DNA from: Phoebastria nigripes
Lineage: Eukaryota > Chordata > Aves > Procellariiformes > Diomedeidae
Length of the DNA stretch: 64,000 nucleotides
Assembly: GCA_035582835.1 (NCBI GenBank)
Contig: JAYKAV010000023.1
Coordinates: 562,858-626,857, forward strand
Direction of reading: 5' to 3'
The stretch's first letter is position 1. Each line of letters opens with the position of its first letter. Of the stretch, positions 23,985-41,850 are shown piece after piece. The notes beneath the pieces are model-generated. The model did no database searches, was not told the DNA's origin, and worked only from the letters and a program-made list of their open reading frames with translations. A program made the translations under genes and the position numbers.

Positions 23985-26165
23985 GTAAGGGGGAAAATCC
24001 TCTTTCAAATTCTTTTATAACTTCAAATCTAATAACTCTTCAAAGTAAAAATTAATTTTTATTATAAATTTGGAGATTTTTCTAGCAGGGATCATTCTGG
24101 TTTTCAAAGCCAATTGTATTTCAAAATAATAGAAAAATGTTCCATAACTTTGAAAAAGCTCTTTCCGCTTAAAAAAATGACATATTTATTTGATAATATC
24201 TAATCTATTGAAACCAGGGACAGATTGTGATCTTGCTTACCCTTGCTTAAGGCCAGATTCAATCTACTGAAGTCATTACATTTTAAAACATATAAAACTT
24301 CTGTGGGAAAGAGTAAAATTTACTCCATTTCTCTATACAACACATATTCTAGGAAAAACTAATTGTTCTACTACCTTAAAAATTGCTTTTAAATATCTAT
24401 CTAATATCTTAAATACAAAACTGAACTTGTAATCTGAAATGTATAGCACCAGAAGGGTTTTCACAATATATTGACTTATTTATTAGACAGCTTAGAATAC
24501 CTCTGTAAAACAATAGTATTATGCACATTGTTGAAACAATGAATTCCCTGACTTAGCTGTCATTAATTACACCTTTTGTTGAAATCCCTCTGATAAGTTG
24601 ATGTCTTCATTGGCCTTTCACTACACAAAGCAAAAGTGTCTGCGTCATTTATTTCATTCTCTTTCATGTACGGTTTCTCGTGCTCTGCCCATGGAGCAGA
24701 CAGGCGTAGGGGGGTCTCGGCTGCGTTGCACCGCACTGCACGGCTCGGTGGTGGACCTCCCAGGGGTAACCTGCTGTGAGAAGGCTTCATGGGGGTATAA
24801 AGCCCCCAGCAATACTGCAGCCCTCTAAGCTCAGAACAGTCCTGGAGATATATTACAAAATGCATAAGAAAAGGTTACTATAATCTTGGGTGCTATAATT
24901 TTTGCCTCTTTGCACATTTCTGAAATGCCCCTTCTAAAGGACTTAAGGTTACTTGGCATGAAAGACCCTGTCTTCGACCCCTGTTTTATACCTGGAGCTG
25001 GAAAAGTACCAAGGAGCTCCTAGTACTGGGAAGCCCAAAGCAAGTTTGATTGCAGAATGGCCTCCCCTCAAAGACCAGGCCCATGTCCATATGAACATTT
25101 ACGAATATGAGCATACAGCTGCTTTGTGTATAAGTATTTAGTATGCCTATCAGTATAGTCCTTAAAACATAAATCTACCTCTGCCTTTTACTGTCTCGCA
25201 AGACAAGATGTTTTCTTCAATTACTGGTATTACTGAAAATCTCTCTGGAGAGTCCTTAGGATGAAATACTTTATCATCAACATCATTCTCTGTCTCGGGG
25301 CTTGATGACACAATACACAAACATCCTTTATTTGTCTCTTGTCACTGACCGCATCACCTGACTCAACAATAAGCCTGTCTGCTCCCTGCTTCTGCTTCAT
25401 CCCGAGCCCCTCTGCGCACCTGCGAGCACCCTCCTGGAGCGTGGCCAGAAGGGTGAAGAGCACCCATTGTACCTCCAGCCGTTGATGTCTCTTCCCATGT
25501 CAGATGCAGCTGATTCATCATGACAAATGAAGTTGAAAGATGAGGATAATTCCTTGGATTAAGGCCTGTCATAACCTCTGCTATCAGCACCTTACAATGC
25601 CGCCACGATTGTACCAACTTCCCTCAAAACAGTAGTACCCTCTAAGAACAGGAGGCAGCAAAATTGAACAAATGATCAAAGCTTAGATGAGACCAGCATT
25701 TGTGAAATCTTCAGGCTTTGATGCAACATCCGTGGCAAGCGAGCAACAATGTCGGCAGCCTCAGACACTATTGATTGTTGTCACCATCCTATTTGATATC
25801 AAAATTCATCAAGATAAAAGAAACAGCCCATCGCTAGCAGGTTTTAATACCTGTGGAGCTTGAGGGGATGTGACCTTTGTTTAATAAGAGTGTCTGAAAA
25901 TACTCTAAGATAATAAATACTTTACTGAGTGATATTTGTCTTGTGGCAGAATGTAATTTTTTTTTTTCCAGTTGTGCAGTTCAAAATCAGGCTTTGAGGA
26001 CTGGTAGGGAAAAAATAAGCAGCATCCTGAAAATTAATTTCTCTTCTAAAATAAATCATACCAATTTTTATTTCTGTAATATTCTTATCCCTTTGGACAA
26101 GCCCCTCTGCCTCCCTGTTATGATTTAGTTGGAAGCCCCCTCCCTCTACTCTGTCTTCCTGCTTT

Positions 26166-26238
26166 AGGAATCACAGACTCACAGGAGCCCAGGCTGGAAG
26201 AGAGCTCTGGGGATCATCAGGTCCAACCTCCTATCTTC
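26166..26238 (-). mobile_element. CR1 LINE remnant (3' tip)
   Basis: The stretch ggaatcacagactcacagga, then cccaggctggaagagagctc and ggatcatcaggtccaacctc, matches the reverse complement of a CR1 3' end. It is diverged from the copy at 14232, so it is probably older or from another subfamily. Confidence 0.8.
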
Positions 26239-28231
26239 TTTTGGAAGAACATAGCTAGATGTCAGTGTGTTTGGCTTATATTCAGGCATCTAACCTGAAA
26301 TATGTTCAGATGCTCTTAGCAATTTCCATTTAGATCACTCCCTTCACTAGCAACAACTTTGTCATCTGTAAAAAGTAGCACCTTGCTTTTATCTATCTTG
26401 CTTTGGCGTAATAAGCATTACAGATCCTTAATTCTCTTACTTCTGGCTAATTACTCTGTAGATGAGCTGAGATGAAGTAGTTCCTCAAGGCTCTACTCAT
26501 CACTCCCATGCCCTTTCCTACAGCTGGCCAGGTTCTCAGCTTGTAGAGCTCTTTCACCTTCCTGCACAAAGGCAGTATTACCATTTATTAGTGGCCTAAT
26601 ATTAAGACTAGTCTGCTAAACAGGCGAGGCCTTGAAAAACATCATTTCAGAGTAGCATTTTGGAGACAGCCAACATCACCTACACAATAATAAAAAATAA
26701 GCAGGAGAAATAAGGCCTACTGTAGTCCACTGGATTCTCCTGCATATTCTCTGGCAGAAGATGCTCGCTGGCCTTTATGGAGTCAACTTAACTAAGAGTT
26801 CCTCTGGTGATGAGGGAGGTTACTAAATGCCTAATTTCCACTCTGAGTGTCCTTTTCAAGTATATATACCATAAAACCAATGCATTACTATGGTACACTC
26901 CTAGCAGTTTTACGGGACAGCACCTATCACCTGCCAAAGCGCACTGCAGAAGTGCCATAATACTTACAGAGCTTTAAATATTCCAGCTCAGTATGCCAAT
27001 AGAATAAAAAACTAGTACTTTGATAATGCATAACTAGTCCAAACAGGATTGTTTTCAGAATGTGTCTGATATTTTGTCTAGCATATTACAAATGGCACAT
27101 GTAACACAACACTTTGTAACATTTAAGGCTAATGCTCCGAAATATTCGTTAGTGTTATTAGTCACCTTAGAGCAATTACTCGTCGTCCTGCCTCTGTTCC
27201 TCACTCTACAACAGAGACATAAGCCTGCACTTTCAAAGATGCTGTATCCACTGGGCAACGAAACAAATGCTGTCTTTTCCTTGGGCTCGGTTTGTTCACC
27301 AGGGTCTGTGCATATGGCACTGTCTGAGAGCAGCTGTTGTATTTCTTGAGCTCCTTGGGGTGCCCTAAGGTGGAACATGTCCTTTCCATTCGATAACAGG
27401 GTTGAAGTTAACAAAAAATTCTGCTCTGGGCATCATTGTTGTGCTTCTTTCTGAGAGACCTAAACCCGAAGCTAGTCTGGTTACTAAAATTGTACAATTA
27501 AAAAGTCAAAGACTCAGTTCCATAGGATACAGACAACTATTTAAAACTATTTTGGATTAGGTGGCAGTTAAGGACTATTATCTTTCTAGTTTTTTACTAG
27601 TCATAAAAGTTTCTCAGAATTCCTATGGAAGATAAAGTCATGCTACTTCAGAAACATTTTCTTAAAAATGTTAAGTCAGTAAAACTCTGGGATATTTTAT
27701 AGGCTTTGCACGGTATTTTCTCATGCAAGGGTAAGTCTAGAACAGTAGTAGTCATGCTTTCTGCTCAAGAGTTAAAAACACGGCATTGCCTTGACATTAC
27801 AAAACCACTGTTCAAACCAAATAATTTTCAAAATAACAGGAAAGACAGAATAGTTGGAAAGTATTACGACCTCAGGATGCACAGCTGGATGAAACAAGGC
27901 AAAAAAAATATCAGGTAGCTGACATTTGTCTGTTCTGACATTTTCACACCCAAAAAGCTCTACCACATCAGACCAAAACTCCTTTTCCTATCTCCAATAG
28001 CTACCAACAGCAGATGTCTGGCAGTACATGGCAAAGATATAGGGATACTGTCCAGAATAGTCTCTTAGCAAGTTATGGATCATGTGCTTCAAAAAGCAAA
28101 GGTGATGCCTTTGAACAGTACCCTGTTCAACCTTTCCAGGCCACATCTGATTTTGCAGCTTTCTATCCTATCGTCCCAAGTCATGTCTTTCCCAAAGACG
28201 TAATCTATTTACTTGTTCTTCATACAAAAGC

Positions 28232-28462
28232 TCTTCTATAACTTTAGTTATCCCTGTCACCTTTTTTTGCATCTTTTCCACTTCTACTGTATCTTTTCTG
28301 AGCTGGGGGATCAGACCTGAACACGGTATTTAAGATGCAGCTCACCATGGATACAGACCATAATAAAGTCTGGCATTTTGTGGTCTGTTCATTTCTTAAC
28401 AATTCCTAACGCTTTATTTGCTTTTTTGACTGCAGATGAGCATTCAGCTGACATTTCACAAA
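28232..28462 (-). mobile_element. Ancient CR1-type LINE relic
   Basis: The + strand contains tatccctgtcacctttttttgcatcttttccacttctactgtatc in scattered agreement, then ctgagctgggggatcagacc, aagatgcagctcaccatgga and cgctttatttgcttttttga. These are the reverse complement of a CR1-type element that I recall as common in turtles and crocodilians. It is heavily decayed and therefore old. Confidence 0.55.
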
Positions 28463-31400
28463 ATAAAATCCATTAGTACAACCTAACCAGAACCGTTGTC
28501 TGCATTTGTATTCCCAATTTATTCAGTCAAGTTAATCTTGTTAATTTTCTATTTGCTATTATGGGTATTTATTTCATAACTGGGCTGCTGGACTATTTAA
28601 ATATGCATATAAGTTATTTTAATTGCATTAATACGTGCTTTAACCCTATACTTTATTTCCTTTATCTGTGTATCTTACATGCAAAAGAAAGGCTTCAATC
28701 CGTATCTGTTCAAAAGGAAAACCAATAACCTGGCTAACCTGCAACATAACTTTCTTTTCCTTTTTTTCCCTTCCTTGTGCTGCACGTATTCAGACTTCAT
28801 CAGTACATTTAGGAAATTAGATTAATGCATCTTTGAACGAAAATAAATAACGTACAACGATTGCATGAAACAAGGTAGACTACGCTCCTTCCAGTGAATT
28901 TCCAAATTTTTAAATGGAACTGCAGGTAATGCTCTCACACCTCCGAGCCTTGCTTTAATGGCGCATGCCCGGGACCTCGCATGCCGGACGGCACAGGGAG
29001 TTTACTCGCTGTTGAGAGATTAAGCAAGAACTCTGTCCCGGAAGCCATTTGCTGATTAGGCTATCAAAAATGGAGGAAACAACACAGCATCTGGTATTCC
29101 TGAGTACCCCCAAAGTTATCGTAGAGAAACTTATAAAAAGTGCATGATCTCATTTTAATAGAAAAAAGTAGTTTCGGGATATTTCCCAAAAAGCCCTTTC
29201 AGAGAAAACAATAATGGACTTCTCTGTTTTCACCTCCAGATTTTAAATTATAAACATAAACATACGTACATTTGACAGCAAGATTGACCATTTGCAGCAA
29301 TGTTTTCCTCTTTACTGTCATTTTATACCATCCAAAACCGCTTAGTATAAAAACACTGCAATACCTTTGTACAATTTAACAAATGTTTATCGAAAAAAAA
29401 TTCATTCCAGAAGATGAAAGGTAGAAGTTTTGGAAAAGAATTTGACACAAACAGTATATTTCTATTATGGAGGGAAATGTCTTTTAGGTGAATATTACTC
29501 TCGCTCTCACATTGCAGCCAGTGTTCAGTTTTTATCTTTTGCTATTCACCAGTAATAGAATAGTTTTAAACATTTTACTATTAAATGTCACCATAAGAGC
29601 TAAATGTTTTAATATCCAAAATACCATGTTCTTTTCTGACAGTTCAGATGCATCTTGAAATGTGTAAAGGCCAGATGGAAAGTATTCTATTCAAATGGAC
29701 ACATTCACTTTAAGTGCTACATACAAAACACGCTGAAATAAAGCATAATATGTTTGAATGTCACTGTGCTTGGCACAGCACTTAGGCACCTGGAGGCTTT
29801 ATGCAACCATCATCCTACAGGAAAGGCAATCACATTTCACGTACTTCAAAAAGAGAGGTATATTTTTCCCAGGTTTTGTGTTTCCCTGTCTCCATGCAGA
29901 GAATATTATGTAATTCTACCTACTGTTAAATTCTAATTGCAAAGAAACTCCTTTGTAAGCGAGTCCTGTGCTTACCCAAGCCCAGAAGAATGGAGATGTT
30001 TCAGNTGGACATGTGTGCAGTGGACGGGTCGGCACCCTCCTTTCAAAGCCCTATGCCTGTCATTGACTTCAGTGAGATACAGCGTAAGCCCCCAAACGCG
30101 AGTGGTGGCTTATAAACATAGTACTGCAATTTTAAAGGAATAACAGATTTCTTTGAAAACAGCTTCAATTTCTTTCCCTTCCTTCCACTTTCCATTTCAT
30201 CACGGACTGCTACCTGTTGTTCACCCTAATAGCATGAGACCCCGAGCTGCCTGAGCCTCTGACTTGCACCAACAGCTGCTACTGGTGGCTGAATTAGAAG
30301 AACTTTGGGAAAGTTTAACACTAACTGCTTAAATGGGTCTAAATCAAATCTATTTAGTTGTCCAGACTAAGTGTTGATTTATTTTTTTATTCTTTTTTTC
30401 TCCCAGATGTACATTTCNAATTTCAGCTAAACACATGCTGAATTGCAAATGTCTAAACCTTATAGCCCATCAAATCAAAACTAAATTTAGCTTAATGACA
30501 TTCTCAGCATGTATAGTATGGATCTAAACTATATCTAGCGAGTTTTCTGTCCTCAGGCATGTCAAATTCTAAAGTTATTTTAATGCAGCATTGAAAATTT
30601 CACAGTTAAAACTATATGGTAACAGGAAATGTAAATACTGACATACCTGAAAAGCAGATCTAATACCAAATATATTTCTTTAATGTTATTTGTGTCAAAA
30701 TGGTTTATTTAAAGGTACCTTCTTGGAGCTTGTCTTTTTAACTGCAATTGGAAAATGTGTGGTGGCTTTCATAACTTTTTTGGATGGCAAAATTCATATG
30801 CAATGGCTTTACCTGAAGGCTTGGTGATACCATAAGAGGTGAGGAGGCCTTCAATGCATGAGCTTTGTTTAAATTGTGTGGTGCCACAAGTATTTGTCCT
30901 TCATTTAGCTTTCCAGTTACACAGTCCATTTTCCAGTTTTAAGAGCAAAATATGGTACATTTGGATTTTTTTCCCCCTTCTAACAATACTTAAAATGAAA
31001 GATGTTTTGTTTCAGATCTCCTTAGCTTCATTTTGCATTTTCCTTGGAATAACCTTGCTTAGCTTCATATCCATTATAAAAGACAAAACTCTGCCAGTAA
31101 AGTGTGCCAAAGTACAACATTTTTCTTTGTATTCACTGCCCAAGCACGTGGAAAGATATTTATCATTCTGTTATGTGAGGTGGTTTTTTTCTCTGAAGGT
31201 GTAAGTGAGAGCCAGCTGACACACATGCTTTGCTCTGCTCCTGCACACAGCACTTCTTCTTAGAGTAAGTTAGTTATCAGTGGTCGTCTTCTACCTTCAG
31301 TGGTCTTCTCTCCTCCTCTCCTGTGTTTGGCATACAAAACTACCTCTTATTAGAGGGCTACAAATAGAAGTATTCATGACATCAGATGTCAGGTATCTAC

Positions 31401-32037
31401 CTTAGATGCTAGGTTTAAGAAGCTAAACCTTCCAGGCTCCCTGCACAATAAAGCCAGTAGGCTCATAATGATCAACATTTAAAAAGCAAACAAGTGTCTT
31501 CAGCAAATAGCGTGTTTCAGGAGCTGCAGTGCTTTCCAGCTTTACAAAATACACCTGCTCATCCTCTTTCTTCCACAGAATGACATTGCATATTGCAATA
31601 TGTCAAGAAATCATAATCTAACTTGCTGCTTTGTCTGCAGACCTCACACTACTTATTAAACATTTAAATTGTTGCTTAATTGTCATTTTGCTGACAAATT
31701 TTTATACAACTCTTTTCTATACAGAACAAAACACCTCATTTCTCTTTTAGTGTAACTTCTGACATCTGTTAAGGCTTACTGAACATCCACAAGGCAAATT
31801 TGTGGAGAGGGATGGGCAAGGTCTTTAGTATTAACTACACTTGTACTTGATCCATCCTTAGACTTCAAAAATACATACTTACAAATGTGCATGCTCAGAA
31901 GTTAAATATGATTATGTTAAAATCATTCCCTTGCAGACGTTATATAGCTACTTATTAGTTAGTGCTGTATTACTAATGTGATACCTACTTTTATCCTGCA
32001 GTGTTTTCCTTAGTAGCCAAATTACTTGTATTAATAA

Positions 32038-32230
<193 letters not shown>

Positions 32231-33003
32231 GTACGTACGAACTCATTCAGGCTTTTCTCCTCATTACATGTTTGAATTTGCAGAAAATTAGAAGACTAAA
32301 AAAGCCTTTTTATTTTTCTATAGTTCCCCTTAAAATGATGATTGAATAGAGCAAGGAAATCAACGTATAATATATTGAAGTAATACAGTAGCTAAACTAT
32401 TCCGGAGCATATATTTACCAGCAGCATAGTTGTATTATGTAAAAATATGCACATCTATATCAACATTTTCTACATAAAAGTGCTTCTGGAAAAACAAACA
32501 AACAAGCAAAAACCTCCATGTTATTTATAGTAACACTTAGGAAATTCAAAGTTGTGTGAGCGAATGCAGTAATACTAATTCTGAGAACACAAAAAGACAA
32601 CCATACCTATTAGGAGTCATGTTATTGTGCAATACAAGTTACAAAAGAGGTTCAATATATAGAACATTGGGGAAAAAAATCAGCCTTCAAACCCTTCTAT
32701 ATTAGCGGAATGGCGAAGCATATGCAGTTTCATTATTACAGTCCTCGCTGCTTATTTAAATATCAGGTTGCCCTTGACAGGAATATAATTTTATCTCTGA
32801 ACCAGAGTAGCTGGAATACTTAAAAAGCAAAGAATTTTAGATGCAGGACTTCTAATAGAGAAAGAAAAGCAGGGAAAGGGACAGATTCATCCCTCAGTTT
32901 ACCTCTTGGACTGATACCGTTACTTATTTGCTGTAATAGAGCAACTTTAGGATCGGCATCGGTGTTAGCGATAAGAGACTTTGATCCTTTGCTTATTTTC
33001 CAG
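32231..33003 (+). other. VWDE short intron between compact EGF repeats 1 and 2
   Basis: 773 nt from GTACGT to CAG. No repeats or other features were seen. Confidence 0.75.
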
Positions 33004-33099
33004 TGGTGTGTAACAGACACTGTCACAACGGCGGGGTCTGTGTGTCACCGGATGAGTGCAAATGCAGAAATGGATGGAGCAGCCCTTCCTGCGAAACAG
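33004..33099 (+). CDS. VWDE: VWDE exon: compact EGF repeat 2
   Basis: The acceptor CAG ends at 33003 and the donor GTAAGT starts at 33100. The exon is 96 nt, phase 1 to phase 1. The peptide VCNRHCHNGGVCVSPDECKC continues RNGWSSPSCET and has the exact C-x3-C-x5-C-x5-C-x-C-x8-C spacing. The codon split across the upstream junction would encode Met (a + tg). It follows the previous exon after an intron of only 773 nt, the shortest in the array. It lacks the Gly after the aromatic residue (W-S-S-P rather than the W/Y/F-x-G seen in the other repeats), a small deviation in the last loop. Confidence 0.92.
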
Positions 33100-37836
<4,737 letters not shown>

Positions 37837-38368
37837 TAAACAATTTTTCTCTTNTGTGCATGTTCAACAGAACATTTAGTTTGGATTTATGCCGTGATCT
37901 CCTATATTTCTATCAGAGCACAAATAGCACTACATTATGTCTAAAACCAACCTGTTAATTAGAATAGCATTAAGTCAAGTCAATGTTGGGAGTAGAACAT
38001 TTTGCTAGAATCCTCTCTAAATATTTCATGTGTTCAGAATGAATAACACTCGTATTTGGAGATGAATTAATTATTTTGCATTAAAGATTTTTTTTGGGAA
38101 AAAATTAAAGCCAAAGGCAGAGCAGCTGACTGAGATTCTTAAAAATATTAGGACATCATACTTCTAGCTTAATTAAGACAGTTGGTTAATAACGCTTCAG
38201 CCTTGCCTTTGTTCTTTTCACTGAAAACTCCCTCTTTACCTTAGCATTGGTATTCATATTCGATTCTTCTGTTCTTCTGGGGAAATAGGTTATTTTGGCA
38301 CTTTTACAGACTCTATTGCTCAACAATATCTGTCACCCAGGGAGTTTAGGATATGTAGGTGAAAACTT

Positions 38369-38402
38369 TCTTTTTTTTTTTAATTTTTTTTATTTTTTCT
38401 TA
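38369..38402. repeat. T-rich low-complexity run
   Basis: Three long T runs separated by single A or AA, then ct. Confidence 0.85.
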
Positions 38403-41249
38403 ACCAGTTTGAAATTGGCAAAAGGGGAGCTGTGAAAACAACCATTCTTGGCAGGAAGAATCTGTACATTTCCAGAGCACTTTATGTCTCTCACACACAG
38501 AGAAAAAAAGCTAGTAAAAAATTCCTTCCAGCAACAAAAGCCCTCTCAATCCCCATACTACAGCTCTTCCCTGTTTCAGCAGGGAGACTCACAATGCGCA
38601 GTTCTGCCTGGCTGCAAAGTACACAATTGAATAGTCTGTTCTGGCAGGAACAAGCTAGAGGGAAGAAAGGAGGAAAAAACCCTTATGTTTGGCATCTTGT
38701 TTTTGAGGTTAGAGAACATTAGAAAAGTGCTGTTTTCAGCTTTAAACATACTACCACATCTCCAGACAGATCAAAGGAAAAAGAGGTGATCACGATTGCA
38801 GCCTAGCAAAGCACTCCCCTAAGTGCTCCAACTGCTACTACCAACCCACAGCATGTTTCTTTCCACTTTCAAAAAGTTTATGAGGTTTTGTTGCCCATCT
38901 TGGTACAATCTTTTGCAAAAAAAAGCTTTCTGATATGATGAAAATATTTTTGTTCTGTCCAATCTCAGTCTCCATTCTACTTCAATAACCAGTATATAGA
39001 CTTTTTATTTAGCTTAGTGTTATAAAAACTTAAAGAAAGGACCTGTGTCTGTGATGAATGAAGAGAAACCTGATTAAGTAGAAGGCAAATGCTACTATTT
39101 CCTTATTCTTACTGGCCACTGACTGTTAATAGGTAAAAAATGTTGAGTAATGTTTCTTTTTTCTTGCTTACAATCAACGGCATATGGGACAGGTATCATG
39201 ATCCATTGAAAGAAAGAGTGTATTCACAAGCTCTTCATAGCAAGCAGTTGCTATTAGAGCTGTATGTCTTATCGTTGTTGTCATATGAAATAGCTCCTCT
39301 CTCCTCTGCCAGAGGATCCAGATTTCTCNGCTCCTCTGGAGCAAAGGACTGCAGGGCACATGGCAGAAGTAAGTCTCAGCTGAACTCCGCAAACCTTCTC
39401 CCACAAACAAAACAGAGGAAACTAGTGCTCCCATCAGTTGGAGGCTGCTCTCAGTCACATANATCTCAGAGTTCAAATGCCAAAGGCATTTCATACCTTT
39501 TTTTAGGTATAATTTTATATCATTTTCAATCAGGCATTGACCTCATTAGTGGATTAGCTGANGTACTTGGCATACGCTTAAAGGCTAGGAATATATATAT
39601 GGACAGTGTTCCTAACTTATTTGACAAAAAATAAAATGAACAGACAAATGAAAAAGTGGAAAATAAATTCCTAGAATGAAGAAGTTCCACTACCCAAACC
39701 CTTTTTCTTAAATAAAATNTATAAAAGTACCACAATATCCATTTTACATTCCAAAAAGAGCCAATATGTCATGTAGCTCATTCTGTCTCATTTGCAGTAT
39801 CACTAGCAGTGCATATATATACTTATAAAATGATCAAATAGATTTTAATAATCCTGTGGCCGCTTGGGCCGCTGACTCTGTAGGGGTAAGACCAGCCCCG
39901 TGGGCTGTGTGCCTGAATGCTCAGAAACCTGGCTGGGAGACGATCCGTGTAGTGCTTTTGCTAACCTTCCTGGGAAGGGTATGGCAAGGAAGGAATCAGA
40001 AAAAAACCAGTAGATTTCTACTTTACAGAGAGGGTTTTCTCTGGATTTGAGCATCTTTTCTGTTTGCCTTTAAGGACCTTATGTAACCCAGCTGTGNCCT
40101 GGGTGAGACTTAGGATTTTATTCCGTATTACTTGCCATGGTAATTGCACAGAGTTGTAATATCCTTACAGAAAGAGTAAGGAAAAGAAATACCTATGTGA
40201 CAATAGCAAAACTGTAATTAGAAACAAAGTTTACTGGGAGTTTAATACTGCAGCACCTCCCATTTGCAAATCACCAGGCCCATGTACCACATTTTCAGAA
40301 GAACTGCCAGAGGTGAACCTGTGGCCCAAATCATAGCTCAGTGGCGTCTAACCCGTTGCTGCCAGGTTACCCCACCCTGACAAATGCACAGCTGGCTTAG
40401 CCAAAATGAGAAAAACAATTCCTTGTGAGGGATTTTATCATTTTTTTACTTGTTCTTTGCTCTCTGAATATGAGTTTGCAATGTCCTTAAGTTCTTTTAC
40501 ACTTCTAGTACAGTTTCAAAAACCTCTGGCAGCAAATCAGCTTTGCTGTGTACTTACACTGAGTCTCTAATCGTAGAAATTTGGGGCAGATCTATTACCT
40601 GCCAAGGTAATTAATTAAATCTTGATCTGAATAAATTAATTAATCTTGATTAAAACCTATCAAGATAGAATGAGTAAACTTAAGACTAAGAAAGACAAGT
40701 CTGAAGAAGTTTCCTACCCATGCATTACATGCAGAGCAGCCTCACATTCTTGATCTTTAGTTTAGGAAAATATTTGCGGGTTTGGGAAATTTCCCATGAA
40801 CCATAAAAACTGAGAAATAGTCTTTTTAGAAACAGTGATCTGAACAAAAATATTACCTTTCTGAACCTGCAGTGAATGCTTGAAATTGGCAGTCTTTTCA
40901 ATTTTGTCATTGTTTATACACAGCAGTACACAGTTTTTGCATACTTATGTCTGAAACCTACTAATAATGATATGAATTGCATCAGTAAATGCTTAGATTT
41001 CAGTTTTAATATGCTCTGACACAGAGTTAGAGCAAGGGGAAAATTCCCTGCCGTGCACAGCCCTGATTACAGTAGGGACGCTACAATTTCCAGGCTCATG
41101 GTACCATAACACACTTCTGGATGATCCCTTTGATGGAGCTGCATGAAGTCAGGGAAGACAGAAGCACTTGGATGCCCACCCTGGAGGTAATTCGCACATT
41201 AGGGTTATTCCTAATGTGTGAACCCAAGTGTTTTGCAACTCAGAAACTG

Positions 41250-41850
41250 TGTATCAGAAATGGTGTGGCCAGCAGGAGTAGGGAAGTGATTGTCCCCCTG
41301 TACTCAGCACTGGTGAGGCCGCACCTCGAATACTGTGTTCAGTTTTGGGCCCCTCACTACAAGAAGGACATTGAGGTGCTGGAGCGTGTCCAGAGAAGGG
41401 CAACGAAGCTGGTGAAGGGTCTGGAGAACAAGTCTTATGAGGAGCAGCTGAGGGAACTGGGGCTGTTTAGCCTGGAGAAGAGGAGGCTCAGGGGAGACCT
41501 TATTGCCCTCTACAACTACCTGAGAGGAGGTTGTAGCGAGGTGGGTGTTGGTCTCTTCTCCCAAGTAACAGGCGATAGGACAGGAGGAAATGGCCTCAAG
41601 TTGCTCCAGGGGAGGTTTAGACTGGATATTAGGAAAAATTTCTTCACTGAAAGGGTTGTCAAGCACTGGAACAGGCTGCCCAGGGAAGTCGTGGAGTCCC
41701 CATCCCTGGGGGTATTTAAAAGACGTGTAGATGTGGTGCTTAGGGACATGGTTTAGTGGTGGAATTGGCAGTGTTAGGTTTACGGTTGGACTCTGATCTT
41801 AAACGGCTTTTCTAACCTAAACGATTCTATGATTCTATGATTCTATGATT
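41250..41850 (+). mobile_element. CR1 LINE, 5'-truncated, with open reverse-transcriptase C-terminus
   Basis: About 600 nt of avian CR1. The frame entering at 41250 stays open to the TAG at 41754-41756 and encodes the C-terminal part of the CR1 ORF2 reverse transcriptase. Recognisable blocks are [53 protein letters not shown] and [11 protein letters not shown] short 3' UTR follows and ends in three tandem gattctat units at 41823-41850. The element is 5' truncated: the endonuclease and catalytic reverse-transcriptase motifs are absent, so it cannot move. The open frame continues upstream to an ATG at 41121 only through intronic sequence. Confidence 0.93.

Noticed and set aside
27697..27727. 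Mini-exon-like segment between ataggctttg and a gtaagt donor
   Set aside because: Only about 30 nt, and nothing supports its inclusion between the linker exon and compact EGF repeat 1.
39140..39634. A 164-codon open frame crossing several N bases
   Set aside because: Part of its length depends on undefined codons, and the sequence resembles no protein family.
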